Shown here: in pieces, positions 26,062 through 33,202 of the stretch
Position numbering within the stretch: position 1 is the first letter of the stretch
How the letters are laid out: the number at the start of each line of letters is the position of its first letter
Source of the DNA: Pseudodesulfovibrio indicus
Lineage (GTDB): Bacteria > Desulfobacterota > Desulfovibrionia > Desulfovibrionales > Desulfovibrionaceae
Length of the DNA stretch: 64,000 bases
NCBI RefSeq assembly: GCF_001563225.1
Contig: NZ_CP014206.1
Coordinates: 744,001-808,000, forward strand
Direction of reading: 5' to 3'
Made by a program: the position numbers and the translations under genes
Notes under the pieces: model-generated
Databases searched by the model: none
Seen by the model: the letters and a program-made list of their open reading frames with translations, nothing else
What the model was told of the DNA's origin: nothing

Positions 26062-27441
26062 TTAGCGGGCCTCCTTGCCGGGAGTCGGCCCGGCGGGTTC
26101 GGCCAGAGCGGGTTCGGCAACAGCGGGTTCGGCAACAGCGGGTTCGGTCGCGGCGGGCACAGCGGGTTCCGTCGCCGTATCGGGCTTCATCTCGGGCGAG
26201 GGGGTGTCCTCTTCGGACTTGGTCCCGGGCTTGGCCTGGCCGAGCTTGCCCATGTCCACGGACAGCGTGTCGCCGCCGCGCCGGACCGTGAAGACCAGCG
26301 GTTCGTCCGCGTCGTGGACCTTGGTCCCGGCCATGTGCAGGTCGTACAGGTCGTCCAGGGGTACGCCCGAGGCGTCGGTCAGGAGATCGCCGGGGCGCAG
26401 CCCGGCACGGTCCGCGCGGGACCCGCGCTCCACGGACTCCACCACGATGCCGCCGCCGATCTGCCCGGCCAGGGTCATACCCATGCGCGAGCGGTAGGAG
26501 TCGGGCGCGTAGAAGAAATAGTCGCCTTCTTCGGAGTCGAACCCGCCGCCGCGCCACGGCACGATGGTCAGGACCCGCGCCCCGGGCTCCATCCAGCGGA
26601 TGCGCTTGGCGATGCCCCAGCCGTACTCGGCATGGGCGGACCCTGCCACGACCAGCACCGGCCAGTCGAACTTCGCGCGCAGGGCCACGGCCTCCTCGGC
26701 CATCTTGGAATCCCAGATGGACTGCACCAGGTAGAACCGCTCCCGGGCCGCAGGGTCGTCCGCGTCCCTGTCCCGGTGCAGCTCCATGATCGCGTTCAGA
26801 AACGTCTTCTGGTCCGTGGACGGCGGGACGATCTCGCGCGGCAGCAGCGCCCGCTCCTCGTCGGTCAGCGCCTCCAAACCCTCTCTCGAAATCTTGCGCG
26901 TGACCTCGGACGGCACGTTCAGTCCCGCCACGGGCACGCCGTTTTGCTTGGCGATGGCGAAGTGGTCGCGGAACATGGCGAAGTCGTAGCCCCACTTCTC
27001 GTCCCATTGCAGTTCGCCGGGCAGGGCGTCCAGGGTGACCTGGCCCTTGCAGAAATCGTCCAGCTCCTGCTGCTTGTCCACGGCCACCATCTCCAGCCCC
27101 AGGGAGAGGCCGTCGCCGGACTCGGACAGGGCTTGCAGAAGGGCTTGCTGTACCTTGTGGTCAATGGGGTTGCGGTGCCCTTCGCCGAGGATGATGTAAT
27201 CGTAACCCTTTGCAATTGCCGTGATCTCGGCCAGCGCAACGCGATCACCGTACTTGGAGATGAAGTCGCCCTTTTGCGGAAGGAAAGTCACGGCAAGGGG
27301 CGGCGTGGCCACCGGCTCCGGCGCGGTCACGGGCAAGGTCACGGGCGCGGTCCGCACGCATGCGCCCAGCGCGAGCGCCAGGCAGAGCAGACAGAGCGGC
27401 AGTTTGCGGAAGGTTGCGGTTCCAGCGGTATGTTCATTCAT
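26062..27441 (-). CDS. ChaN-like (haem-binding uptake) lipoprotein with PDZ domain
   Basis: About 459 residues from the ATG preceded by GAGG; an ATG six codons earlier is weaker. The lipoprotein signal ends LALGAC. Residues about 55-300 are a ChaN-type domain (PF04187): YIILGEGHRNPIDHKVQQAL, the GLEMV block and VVAGSAHAEYGWGI, which in this family contribute to haem or iron handling and may have hydrolase ancestry. Residues 320-400 are a PDZ domain (AGQIGGGIVVESVERGS, GLRPGDLL). The end is a degenerate AEPAV repeat, a spacer-like tail. It lies just downstream of the DUF429 gene. Confidence 0.85.
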   Translation of the reverse strand: MNEHTAGTATFRKLPLCLLCLALALGACVRTAPVTLPVTAPEPVATPPLAVTFLPQKGDFISKYGDRVALAEITAIAKGYDYIILGEGHRNPIDHKVQQALLQALSESGDGLSLGLEMVAVDKQQELDDFCKGQVTLDALPGELQWDEKWGYDFAMFRDHFAIAKQNGVPVAGLNVPSEVTRKISREGLEALTDEERALLPREIVPPSTDQKTFLNAIMELHRDRDADDPAARERFYLVQSIWDSKMAEEAVALRAKFDWPVLVVAGSAHAEYGWGIAKRIRWMEPGARVLTIVPWRGGGFDSEEGDYFFYAPDSYRSRMGMTLAGQIGGGIVVESVERGSRADRAGLRPGDLLTDASGVPLDDLYDLHMAGTKVHDADEPLVFTVRRGGDTLSVDMGKLGQAKPGTKSEEDTPSPEMKPDTATEPAVPAATEPAVAEPAVAEPALAEPAGPTPGKEAR

Positions 27442-27451
27442 GATGTCCTCG

Positions 27452-28165
27452 TCATGCATTGTCGAATTCCCTGTACCAGACGGCCATGGGCAGCCCGGTC
27501 TCGTCTTTTTCCACGGGGTCGGGAACGGGGCGCAGGTTCGCGGCCCCTCCTCCCGCCGTCACGGCCAGCATCAGCGCGTCCAGCACGTCGTCGCCCGCCA
27601 CCCTTGAGGCCGGATACGCCTCCCGGACCCGGGCCACCAGTCCGGCCGGTTCCGGCACGAACCGGCCCAGCACTTCGCACCGTTCCGCCGCGCCCGCCGC
27701 CTTTCGCTTGGGGTGGGTCAGCGGCCCCCCGGCCGCCATGGCAAAGCACAGTTCCGGGTGGGATTCGAAGAGTCTGTCCTGTGCTTCGGGATGGCTGGAG
27801 AGGAACAGATCGATTTCCCGTATCTTTTTCATAATATTCAGCGATTGTTCGGAAAGTGACTTACCGACAGCTTTCCGATTGAGCGCCTTGGCCGTGGCCT
27901 TGTCCGGGGCGTGCACCGCTGCCCGCACCGGGCAGTTGAAGACGCTTGACCGGCGCGGACCGAGCCGCTTGCGGACCTCCACGTCCGCCCTGCGGACCGC
28001 GTCACGGGCCAGGCCGATGGGCATGTCCACCAGGATGCACTCCGCGTCCCGGTGCGCGTCCCAAAGGAGGCCGAAATCCGCATACAACGCGAAGTCCCAG
28101 CTCCCCCGGTCAGACCAGGCCGCAAACCAGCCGCCCCTGCACCCGTCCACGCCCAATCGCTTCAT
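27452..28165 (-). CDS. DUF429 (predicted RNase H-like) protein
   Basis: 237 residues, starting at the ATG after AGGTGCTGGT. It begins MKRLGVDGCRGGWFAAW, the acidic first strand of the RNase H-like fold of DUF429. The family blocks ILVDMPIGL and RRSSVFNCPVRAA follow, then LSEQSLNIMKKIREID, ESHPELCFA and a late acidic DDVLDALMLA. It is thought to be a nuclease, with no proven substrate. The ChaN-PDZ gene starts 10 bases after its end. Confidence 0.88.
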   Translation of the reverse strand: MKRLGVDGCRGGWFAAWSDRGSWDFALYADFGLLWDAHRDAECILVDMPIGLARDAVRRADVEVRKRLGPRRSSVFNCPVRAAVHAPDKATAKALNRKAVGKSLSEQSLNIMKKIREIDLFLSSHPEAQDRLFESHPELCFAMAAGGPLTHPKRKAAGAAERCEVLGRFVPEPAGLVARVREAYPASRVAGDDVLDALMLAVTAGGGAANLRPVPDPVEKDETGLPMAVWYREFDNA

Positions 28166-28246
28166 ACCAGCACCTATACGCCCCCCCGCCCCGCCCCGCA
28201 ACCAACTGCACCTTTCCGCACATGGCGGGAGGTGGGGGAGGGAATG

Positions 28247-28330
28247 CCTCCGGCGGCCAGAGGGGAAACTTTTAAAAAAGTTTCCCCTCTGGACTCCCCT
28301 TCCAAACTTTTTGGGTGCCTTCGGCAAGTG
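28247..28330 (+). repeat. Modular palindromic repeat, copy 3
   Basis: The order is CCTCCGGCGG, a 17-bp hairpin with two-base loop (28258-28293, arm CCAGAGGGGAAACTTTT), then GGACTCCCCTTCCAAACTTT and TTGGG. It matches copy 1 outside the stem, while the stem sequence differs and is compensated on both sides. Confidence 0.8.
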
Positions 28331-28434
28331 CGTGCGGGCGCGGGGGGGGGAGTTGGGGGAGTCGGGAGGGGGAGAAGGGAAGTGGAGGTCGGTGCGTTTG
28401 CACGGGATGGGTGGTTGGGGTGCGGGCAGACGGT

Positions 28435-28501
28435 GTCCCTGAGCGTTCGCGCCGGACGGCCACGGGCCTCGGAGCGCCGCCCGGCGCGAACCCTCAGGGA
28501 C
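28435..28501. repeat. 25-bp inverted repeat with 17-base loop
   Basis: The arm 28435-28459 (GTCCCTGAGCGTTCGCGCCG...) pairs with 28477-28501 at 23 of 25 positions. There is no T tract, so a simple terminator is unlikely. Confidence 0.8.
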
Positions 28502-28622
28502 GGTTGCCCAACGCCGCTGGAAGGGCTTGGCGGAACACGACAAACCGGTTTCGCGGCGTTTTAGGACTGCGTCACCAAAAGAGATTGTTCTGAGTGGAAT
28601 CAGACTCTTCCAATAAAAACCC

Positions 28623-28703
28623 GCGATTTGGGGCGGAGATGGCGGCGGGCGATGTGGCGTTAAGCCGCACGGTTCCTCACCCGCCATCTCCGCCCCAAAT
28701 CGC
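28623..28703. repeat. Perfect 23-bp inverted repeat with 35-base loop
   Basis: The arm 28623-28645 (GCGATTTGGGGCGGAGATGG...) is exactly complementary to 28681-28703. The loop contains a smaller TGGC/GCCG pairing. Confidence 0.85.
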
Positions 28704-28875
28704 CAACCGGCACGGCGGAGGCGTCCGCACGGACCCGAGCGAAGCGAGCTATGGGATTCTCAAGGCCCTCGGCCTTGAGCGGGTCCAGGGCAGCGCCCTG
28801 GCCGTCGGAGACGCCGCCCGGCGAGGGCTCTCCCCGAAGGGGGTGCCGGAGGCCCTCCCGCACCGACCTGGCCGT

Positions 28876-30282
28876 CTAGTCCAGGTCGTCCAGGTTCCAG
28901 GGTTTGCGGAGGAACATGCCGGGTTTGAGTTCCGGGTGGTCGCAGATGAGCACGCCGCGTTGTCCGGGGTGGGAGATATCGACTCCGGTGCCGCGTTCGT
29001 CTTCGAGTCCGTAGTCTTCGGCGGCGAGGCGGGGCCGGATCAGGCCGGGCATGAGCACTTCGACGGGTTCGGAGGTGTCCCAGCGCGCCTTGGTCTGGAC
29101 GAGCCAGCGTCCGGCGGCGATGGGGGTGACGAGCCGGGCGAGGACGGGCCGTTTCTCCTCGGGATCGGGCGGCTGGGCGATGATCCCTCGGTTGAGGGGA
29201 TCGAAGAACCCGGTGGTCAGGGGCCGGGACGCGGCGTTGACCAGTTCGGCCAGGAAGATTTCCGGGTGGAACCGGCCGGTGGAGGCCGCGAGAAGCGCGG
29301 ATTTGTAGGCGTCCACCACCTGGGCGAGGTAGGCGGAGCTCTTGGTTCGCCCCTCGATCTTGATGGAGGCGACCTTCAGGCGCATGAACCATTCGAGGTA
29401 GTGGAGCAGGCAGAGGTCTTCGGCGGCGAAAAACTTGGTCCAGCCGTCGGTATCCAGGGCGGCGGACAGGGCCGGGTCCGCGACCGGTTGCTGTCCGGCC
29501 TCCTCCGGGGTGGAGAAGGTGAACTCCTCGGGCGCGTCGAAGGTGAATTCCTCGTCCGCCGGGCGGTCCTGGACGGGGCCGCCCTGTTCGCGGATTTCCC
29601 AGAGGTTTTCGCCGGGCCGGGTGCGTTCCTCGAAGGTGATGGCCGTGGGCCGGTATTCGTAGCGGCAGGGGTGGGAGCACTGGCCGAGGTTGCCGGGCCG
29701 GTCGTTGAGCAGGGCGGACATGTAGCACCGGCCCGAGACGGCCATGCACATGGCCCCGTGCACGAAGACCTCCAGCTCCATGTTCGGCATCTGCTTGCGG
29801 CAGGCGTCGAGCATTTCGCCCAGCTCGGCGGAACGCAGCTCGCGGGCCACGTTGACGCGCCGCGCGCCGTTCTCGCGCCAGAAGCGCACGGCCTCGACGT
29901 TGGAGGTGTTGGCCTGGGTGGAGATGTGGACCGGGATTTCGGGCAGCTCGCGGCGCAGCAGCCGGATGACGCCGGGGTCGGCGGCGATGACCGCGTCGGG
30001 CTTGAGTTCGCAGAGCATGTCGATCTGGGCGTGCAGCTCCTTCATGTGCGACTGCCGGGGGTAGACGTTCAGGGTGTAGTACGCCTTGACCCCGGCCTTG
30101 GCGGTCTTGGCAAAGGCTTCGGTCAGTCCCTGGCGGTCGAAGCCGCCCGCGCCCGCCCGCAGGTTGAGGCCCTCGCCGCCCAGGTACACGGCGTCCGCGC
30201 CGTAGAGAATGGCGGTGGTCAGTTTTTCCATGTCGCCCGCGGGGGCGAGGAGTTCGGGCCGGAAGGGTTGGTTCTCGGGCAT
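28876..30282 (-). CDS. Peptidase U32 family protein (TrhP/YegQ-like)
   Basis: 468 residues. It begins ELLAPAGDMEKLTTAILYGADAVYLGG (in part), typical of U32. The family signature region ELEVFVHGAMCMAVSGRC...CSHPCRYEYR supplies four cysteines for the presumed iron-sulphur cluster, and IKIEGR follows. In E. coli the related TrhP hydroxylates uridine 34 of tRNA rather than cutting protein, and this may do the same. An acidic insertion with a doubled EEFTF word (near 235-260) is unusual. It is cotranscribed with the PHP protein upstream (37-base gap). Confidence 0.9.
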   Translation of the reverse strand: MPENQPFRPELLAPAGDMEKLTTAILYGADAVYLGGEGLNLRAGAGGFDRQGLTEAFAKTAKAGVKAYYTLNVYPRQSHMKELHAQIDMLCELKPDAVIAADPGVIRLLRRELPEIPVHISTQANTSNVEAVRFWRENGARRVNVARELRSAELGEMLDACRKQMPNMELEVFVHGAMCMAVSGRCYMSALLNDRPGNLGQCSHPCRYEYRPTAITFEERTRPGENLWEIREQGGPVQDRPADEEFTFDAPEEFTFSTPEEAGQQPVADPALSAALDTDGWTKFFAAEDLCLLHYLEWFMRLKVASIKIEGRTKSSAYLAQVVDAYKSALLAASTGRFHPEIFLAELVNAASRPLTTGFFDPLNRGIIAQPPDPEEKRPVLARLVTPIAAGRWLVQTKARWDTSEPVEVLMPGLIRPRLAAEDYGLEDERGTGVDISHPGQRGVLICDHPELKPGMFLRKPWNLDDLD

Positions 30283-30319
30283 GGCGGCGGTCCTGGCGGG
30301 TTCGGGAGGGCGTGCGGCC

Positions 30320-31180
30320 CTAGACCGGGAGGCCCTTGCTCCGGCGGTCCTGCTTCATGGCTTCGAGCAGCGCGGTGGGCACGTCCAGGCTGCCCCGGCC
30401 GGTGCCGAGCCGGATCTCCGGCTTGTTGGCGCCGTGGAAGTCCGAGCCGCCGGACTTGAGCAGGCCGAGACGGTCGGCCATCTCGCCGTACGCCTTGGTG
30501 TCGGCCTCGGAGTGTTCGGAATAGAAGACTTCCATGCCGTCCAGGCCGAGGTCCATGAGGTCGCGGACGACCTTTTCCGTGGCCTTGTAGTTGAGCTTGA
30601 GGGCGAAGGGGTGGGCCAGGATGGAGGTGGCCCCGATGTCGTTCAGGATGGGGAACGCCTGTTCCGGGGTCAGCTTGCGCTTGGGCACGTAGGCCCGCCC
30701 GTTGTCGCCGATCCAGACCTTGAACGCCTCGTCCATGGACGAGCACACGCCCAGCGCGAGGAGCTCCTGGGCGAAGTGGGGACGGCCGATGGTGCCCTTG
30801 GCGCGGGCGGCCACGGCCTCGTAGGTGATGTTCACGCCCAGGGTGCGGAGCTTGTCCACGATCTCGTGGTTGCGGTTGGCGCGGCCTTCCAGGACCCAGT
30901 CGAAGGCCTTCTGGAGTTCCTCGGCCTGTTCGGGCAGCCACAGGGCGACCACGTGGATCCAGCCCGCGCCTTCCGGGGATTCGAGGCTCAGTTCGGTGCC
31001 GGGGATGACCTCGATGCCGTATTTCTCTCCGGCTTCGAGCGCCTCCGCCACGCCCTGGAAGGTGTCGTGGTCGGTGATGGCCACGGCGTCCAGGCCGGAT
31101 TCCTTGGCCAGCTTGACCAGTTCCGTGGGCGAGAGGGTGCCGTCAGAGGCGGTGGTGTGGGTATGCAGATCTATGCTCAT
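30320..31180 (-). CDS. PHP-domain phosphoesterase (RNase AM/YciV-like)
   Basis: 286 residues. PHP metal ligands appear as DLHTHTTASDG, AITDHDTF, GTELS, GRPHFAQ, LAHPF and GSDFHG. Related proteins include E. coli RNase AM (YciV), which degrades 5' ends of short RNAs, and 3',5'-nucleoside bisphosphate phosphatases. The exact substrate is not fixed by sequence. It is followed at 37 bases by the U32 gene. Confidence 0.92.
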   Translation of the reverse strand: MSIDLHTHTTASDGTLSPTELVKLAKESGLDAVAITDHDTFQGVAEALEAGEKYGIEVIPGTELSLESPEGAGWIHVVALWLPEQAEELQKAFDWVLEGRANRNHEIVDKLRTLGVNITYEAVAARAKGTIGRPHFAQELLALGVCSSMDEAFKVWIGDNGRAYVPKRKLTPEQAFPILNDIGATSILAHPFALKLNYKATEKVVRDLMDLGLDGMEVFYSEHSEADTKAYGEMADRLGLLKSGGSDFHGANKPEIRLGTGRGSLDVPTALLEAMKQDRRSKGLPV

Positions 31181-31312
31181 GTCACGTCCTGATTGTTGGT
31201 ATGCAATCCCCGGAAGGTACAGCCTCGCGCGCCGGAGGTAAAGGGGGAGGTTGGCGGACTGTTGCCAATTCCGGTCCGGAACGGTAGTGTCCGGTCAGCA
31301 AAGGAGAGCGCC

Positions 31313-31501
31313 ATGACCCTGAAGAAAGAACTGCTCGACATCCTGGCCTGCCCCAAGTGCAAGGGGGGGCTGAAGCTCCTGCCCGCCGGGGACGGCCTGG
31401 CCTGTGCGGCCTGCGCCGTGGTCTATCCGGTCAAGGAGGACATCCCCATCATGCTGGTGGAGCAGGCGGTCCCGGACAAGGAGTGGACCGGTTCCAAATA
31501 G
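31313..31501 (+). CDS. Trm112/UPF0434 family protein
   Basis: 62 residues, starting after AGGAGAGCGCC. The family form is LKKELLDILACPKCKGGL...CAACAVVYPVKEDIPIML, with four cysteines for zinc. Trm112 proteins activate methyltransferases in eukaryotes and archaea; bacterial members are often of unknown role. A terminator follows at once. Confidence 0.93.
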   Translation: MTLKKELLDILACPKCKGGLKLLPAGDGLACAACAVVYPVKEDIPIMLVEQAVPDKEWTGSK

Positions 31502-31524
31502 GTCTCCGGCCCTGTCGGAGAGGC

Positions 31525-31560
31525 GTCCCGCCCCGGTTTTCCGGGGCGGGACATTTTTTT
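31525..31560 (+). terminator. Terminator of the Trm112 gene
   Basis: GTCCCGCCCCGG-TTTT-CCGGGGCGGGAC is a perfect 12-bp stem followed by ATTTTTTT. Confidence 0.95.
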
Positions 31561-31570
31561 CCACAGGTGG

Positions 31571-31600
31571 TCTTGACGATGAAAAAAGGGTGCCTATTTT
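31571..31600 (+). promoter_or_regulatory. Possible promoter of the hsp20 operon
   Basis: TCTTGAC (31571-31577) and CCTATTTT (31593-31600), 15 bases apart, resemble a sigma-32 promoter. The same bases read as TTGACG-16-TATTTT for sigma-70. If this is correct, transcription starts near 31607 and the hairpin at 31591-31627 is not fully transcribed. Confidence 0.4.
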
Positions 31601-31627
31601 TGATTTCGAACGAATCAAAAGGAGGTG
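31591..31627 (+). promoter_or_regulatory. Hairpin that can sequester the hsp20 ribosome binding site
   Basis: TTTTGATT (31598-31605) pairs with AATCAAAA (31613-31620). Extending outward with wobble pairs and one A-G mismatch, TGCC-T pairs with the A-GG-TG of the Shine-Dalgarno (31621-31627). This is the layout of an RNA thermometer. It needs a promoter upstream of 31591, which competes with the promoter noted at 31571. Confidence 0.4.
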
Positions 31628-31633
31628 CCGTTC

Positions 31634-32047
31634 ATGGTTATCGATTTCAATACGCTGTACAATTTCCCGTCCCGGCTGGACCGTGTCTTCGAGGAATTCC
31701 TGAGATCCCCCATGGGCGACGACAGGCGTCTGGCCTACCCCCCGCTCAATCTGAGCAACGATGAAGCGAACATTTACGTTCGCGCCGAAGTGCCCGGAAT
31801 GGCCATCGACGACGTGGAGCTGACCCTGACCGACAAGACCCTGGTCCTCAAGGGCGAGCGCACCGCTCCCGAAGGGAAATACTTCCGCCAGGAGCGTCCC
31901 AAGGGCGTTTTCCACAGAGTTGTCAACATCGGCGTGCCCGTGGACAGGGACAAGGTCACCGCCTCGCTGAAGGACGGCGTCCTGACCGTGACCCTGCCCA
32001 AGTCCGAAGAGATCAAGCCGCGCACCATCAGCATCGAAGCGCAGTAA
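31634..32047 (+). CDS. Hsp20/alpha-crystallin small heat-shock protein 1
   Basis: 137 residues from the ATG nine bases after AAAAGGAGG. The alpha-crystallin domain spans about 40-137: NIYVRAEVPGMAIDDVELTL, TLVLKGER, FHRVVNIGVPVDRDKVTASL and the GVLTVTLPK motif. It should act as an ATP-independent holdase for unfolding proteins. It is followed by a second, diverged Hsp20 gene 10 bases downstream, so the pair may form mixed oligomers. Confidence 0.95.
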   Translation: MVIDFNTLYNFPSRLDRVFEEFLRSPMGDDRRLAYPPLNLSNDEANIYVRAEVPGMAIDDVELTLTDKTLVLKGERTAPEGKYFRQERPKGVFHRVVNIGVPVDRDKVTASLKDGVLTVTLPKSEEIKPRTISIEAQ

Positions 32048-32057
32048 GGAGGGTGTC

Positions 32058-32426
32058 ATGAGCGAAGTCATGAAGAAAGAGGACGCAAAGGAACTGGCCC
32101 GCTTCCGTCCGGCCACCGATATCCTGGAACGCGAGGACGGGTTCCACATCTACATGGACCTGCCCGGCGTGAAGAAGGAGGACATGGCCATCGACCTCGA
32201 AGAGGACGAATTGACCATCACCGGCCGCGCGGTCCGCAACCCCAACCCCGGCGAGAAGTTCGTGGAGATGCAGTTCGGCGACTGCGAGTACGTGCGCTCC
32301 ATCTCCATCTCGGACATCGTGGACCGGGAGCGGATCAAGGCCTCCCTGGAGAACGGGGTCCTGGAGCTGTACCTGCCCAAGGTGGAAAAGGTCCAGCCCA
32401 AGCGGATCACCATTTCCGCCGAATAG
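32058..32426 (+). CDS. Hsp20/alpha-crystallin small heat-shock protein 2
   Basis: 122 residues; AAGGAGGGTGTC precedes the start. The domain is complete: DGFHIYMDLPGVKKEDMAID, DELTITGRA, YVRSISISDIVDRERIKASL and NGVLELYLPK. It lacks the longer N-terminal arm of its neighbour. The two genes form one operon closed by a terminator. Confidence 0.95.
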   Translation: MSEVMKKEDAKELARFRPATDILEREDGFHIYMDLPGVKKEDMAIDLEEDELTITGRAVRNPNPGEKFVEMQFGDCEYVRSISISDIVDRERIKASLENGVLELYLPKVEKVQPKRITISAE

Positions 32427-32451
32427 TTCTGTCAGTGGATCCATCATGAAG

Positions 32452-32492
32452 GAAGCCCCCCGGCACCACGGTGCAGGGGGGCTTCTCCTTTT
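32452..32492 (+). terminator. Terminator of the hsp20 operon
   Basis: GAAGCCCCCC pairs with GGGGGGCTTC around a 14-base loop, which itself contains GCACCACGGTGC, followed by TCCTTTT. Confidence 0.85.
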
Positions 32493-32512
32493 GCGGGGGA
32501 AGAATCGCCGGG

Positions 32513-33202
32513 CTAGGTGGCCCAGGTTTCGATATCGATGAGGCCGAGGCGGGCGGCATAGCGGATCAGCTCCACCGAGCTCCTCAGGCCGAGCTTCTTC
32601 ATCAGGTTGGTGCGGTGATTTTCCACGGTCTTGGGGCTGATGAACAGCTGTTCGGCCACGCCCTTGGCGGTCAGTCCTTCGGCCAGCATGCGCATGACCT
32701 CCTGCTCGCGCGGGGTCAGGGTGGAGTACGGGTCGTCCTTGCCGTCCTCGCCGTCGGTCTTGGTCTGGAGCAGTTTGAAGACCACCTCCTGGGACAGGGC
32801 GCTGTCCAGGAAGAGGTGGCCCTGGGCCACGGTGTTCAGCCCCTTGATGAGCTGGTGGGCGGCGGATTCCTTGATGATGTAGCCGGTGGCTCCGGCCCGG
32901 AAGGCCTCGACGATGTAGTCGGCCTCGGAGTGCATGGAGATGATGACGAACCGGGTGGTGGGCAGGTCGTCCTTGAGCTCGCGGATCATCTGGATGCCGC
33001 TGGTGTCGGGCATGGAGATGTCCACCAGCACGATGTCCGGGTGGAGATCGCGGGCCAGGGCGATGCCCTCGCTCCCGTTGCCTGCCTCGGCGCAGACCGA
33101 GAAGTTGGCGTCTCTGCTGATAATGGTCTTGAGCCCTTCCCGGAACAGGGGGTGATCGTCGACGATCATGACGTCCATGGTGTGCGCTTCCATCTTATTC
33201 AT
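32513..33202 (-). CDS. NarL/FixJ-family response regulator
   Basis: 229 residues. The receiver domain (about 10-130) has VDD at 14-16, the phospho-acceptor D61 in VLVDISMP and the K in YIIKES. A LuxR-type helix-turn-helix follows near 163-220 (LTPREQEVMRMLAEG, SPKTVENHRTNLMKKL). Its gene overlaps the end of the kinase gene by eight bases, so the two form a two-component pair. The target genes are unknown. Confidence 0.95.
   Translation of the reverse strand: MNKMEAHTMDVMIVDDHPLFREGLKTIISRDANFSVCAEAGNGSEGIALARDLHPDIVLVDISMPDTSGIQMIRELKDDLPTTRFVIISMHSEADYIVEAFRAGATGYIIKESAAHQLIKGLNTVAQGHLFLDSALSQEVVFKLLQTKTDGEDGKDDPYSTLTPREQEVMRMLAEGLTAKGVAEQLFISPKTVENHRTNLMKKLGLRSSVELIRYAARLGLIDIETWAT

Larger units (their letters stand above)
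28166..28875. other. 710-bp non-coding stretch of palindromes
   Basis: No gene is supported here. The stretch holds a modular palindrome, two long inverted repeats (entered separately) and a further GC hairpin near 28770-28800 (CCAGGGCAGCGCCCTGG). Open frames through it are produced by the repeats. Confidence 0.6.

Noticed and set aside
24613-27834. A plus-strand open frame of about 1070 codons
   Set aside because: It is the mirror of DUF6125, the secreted protein and ChaN-PDZ, whose motifs, signal peptides and ribosome binding sites are convincing.
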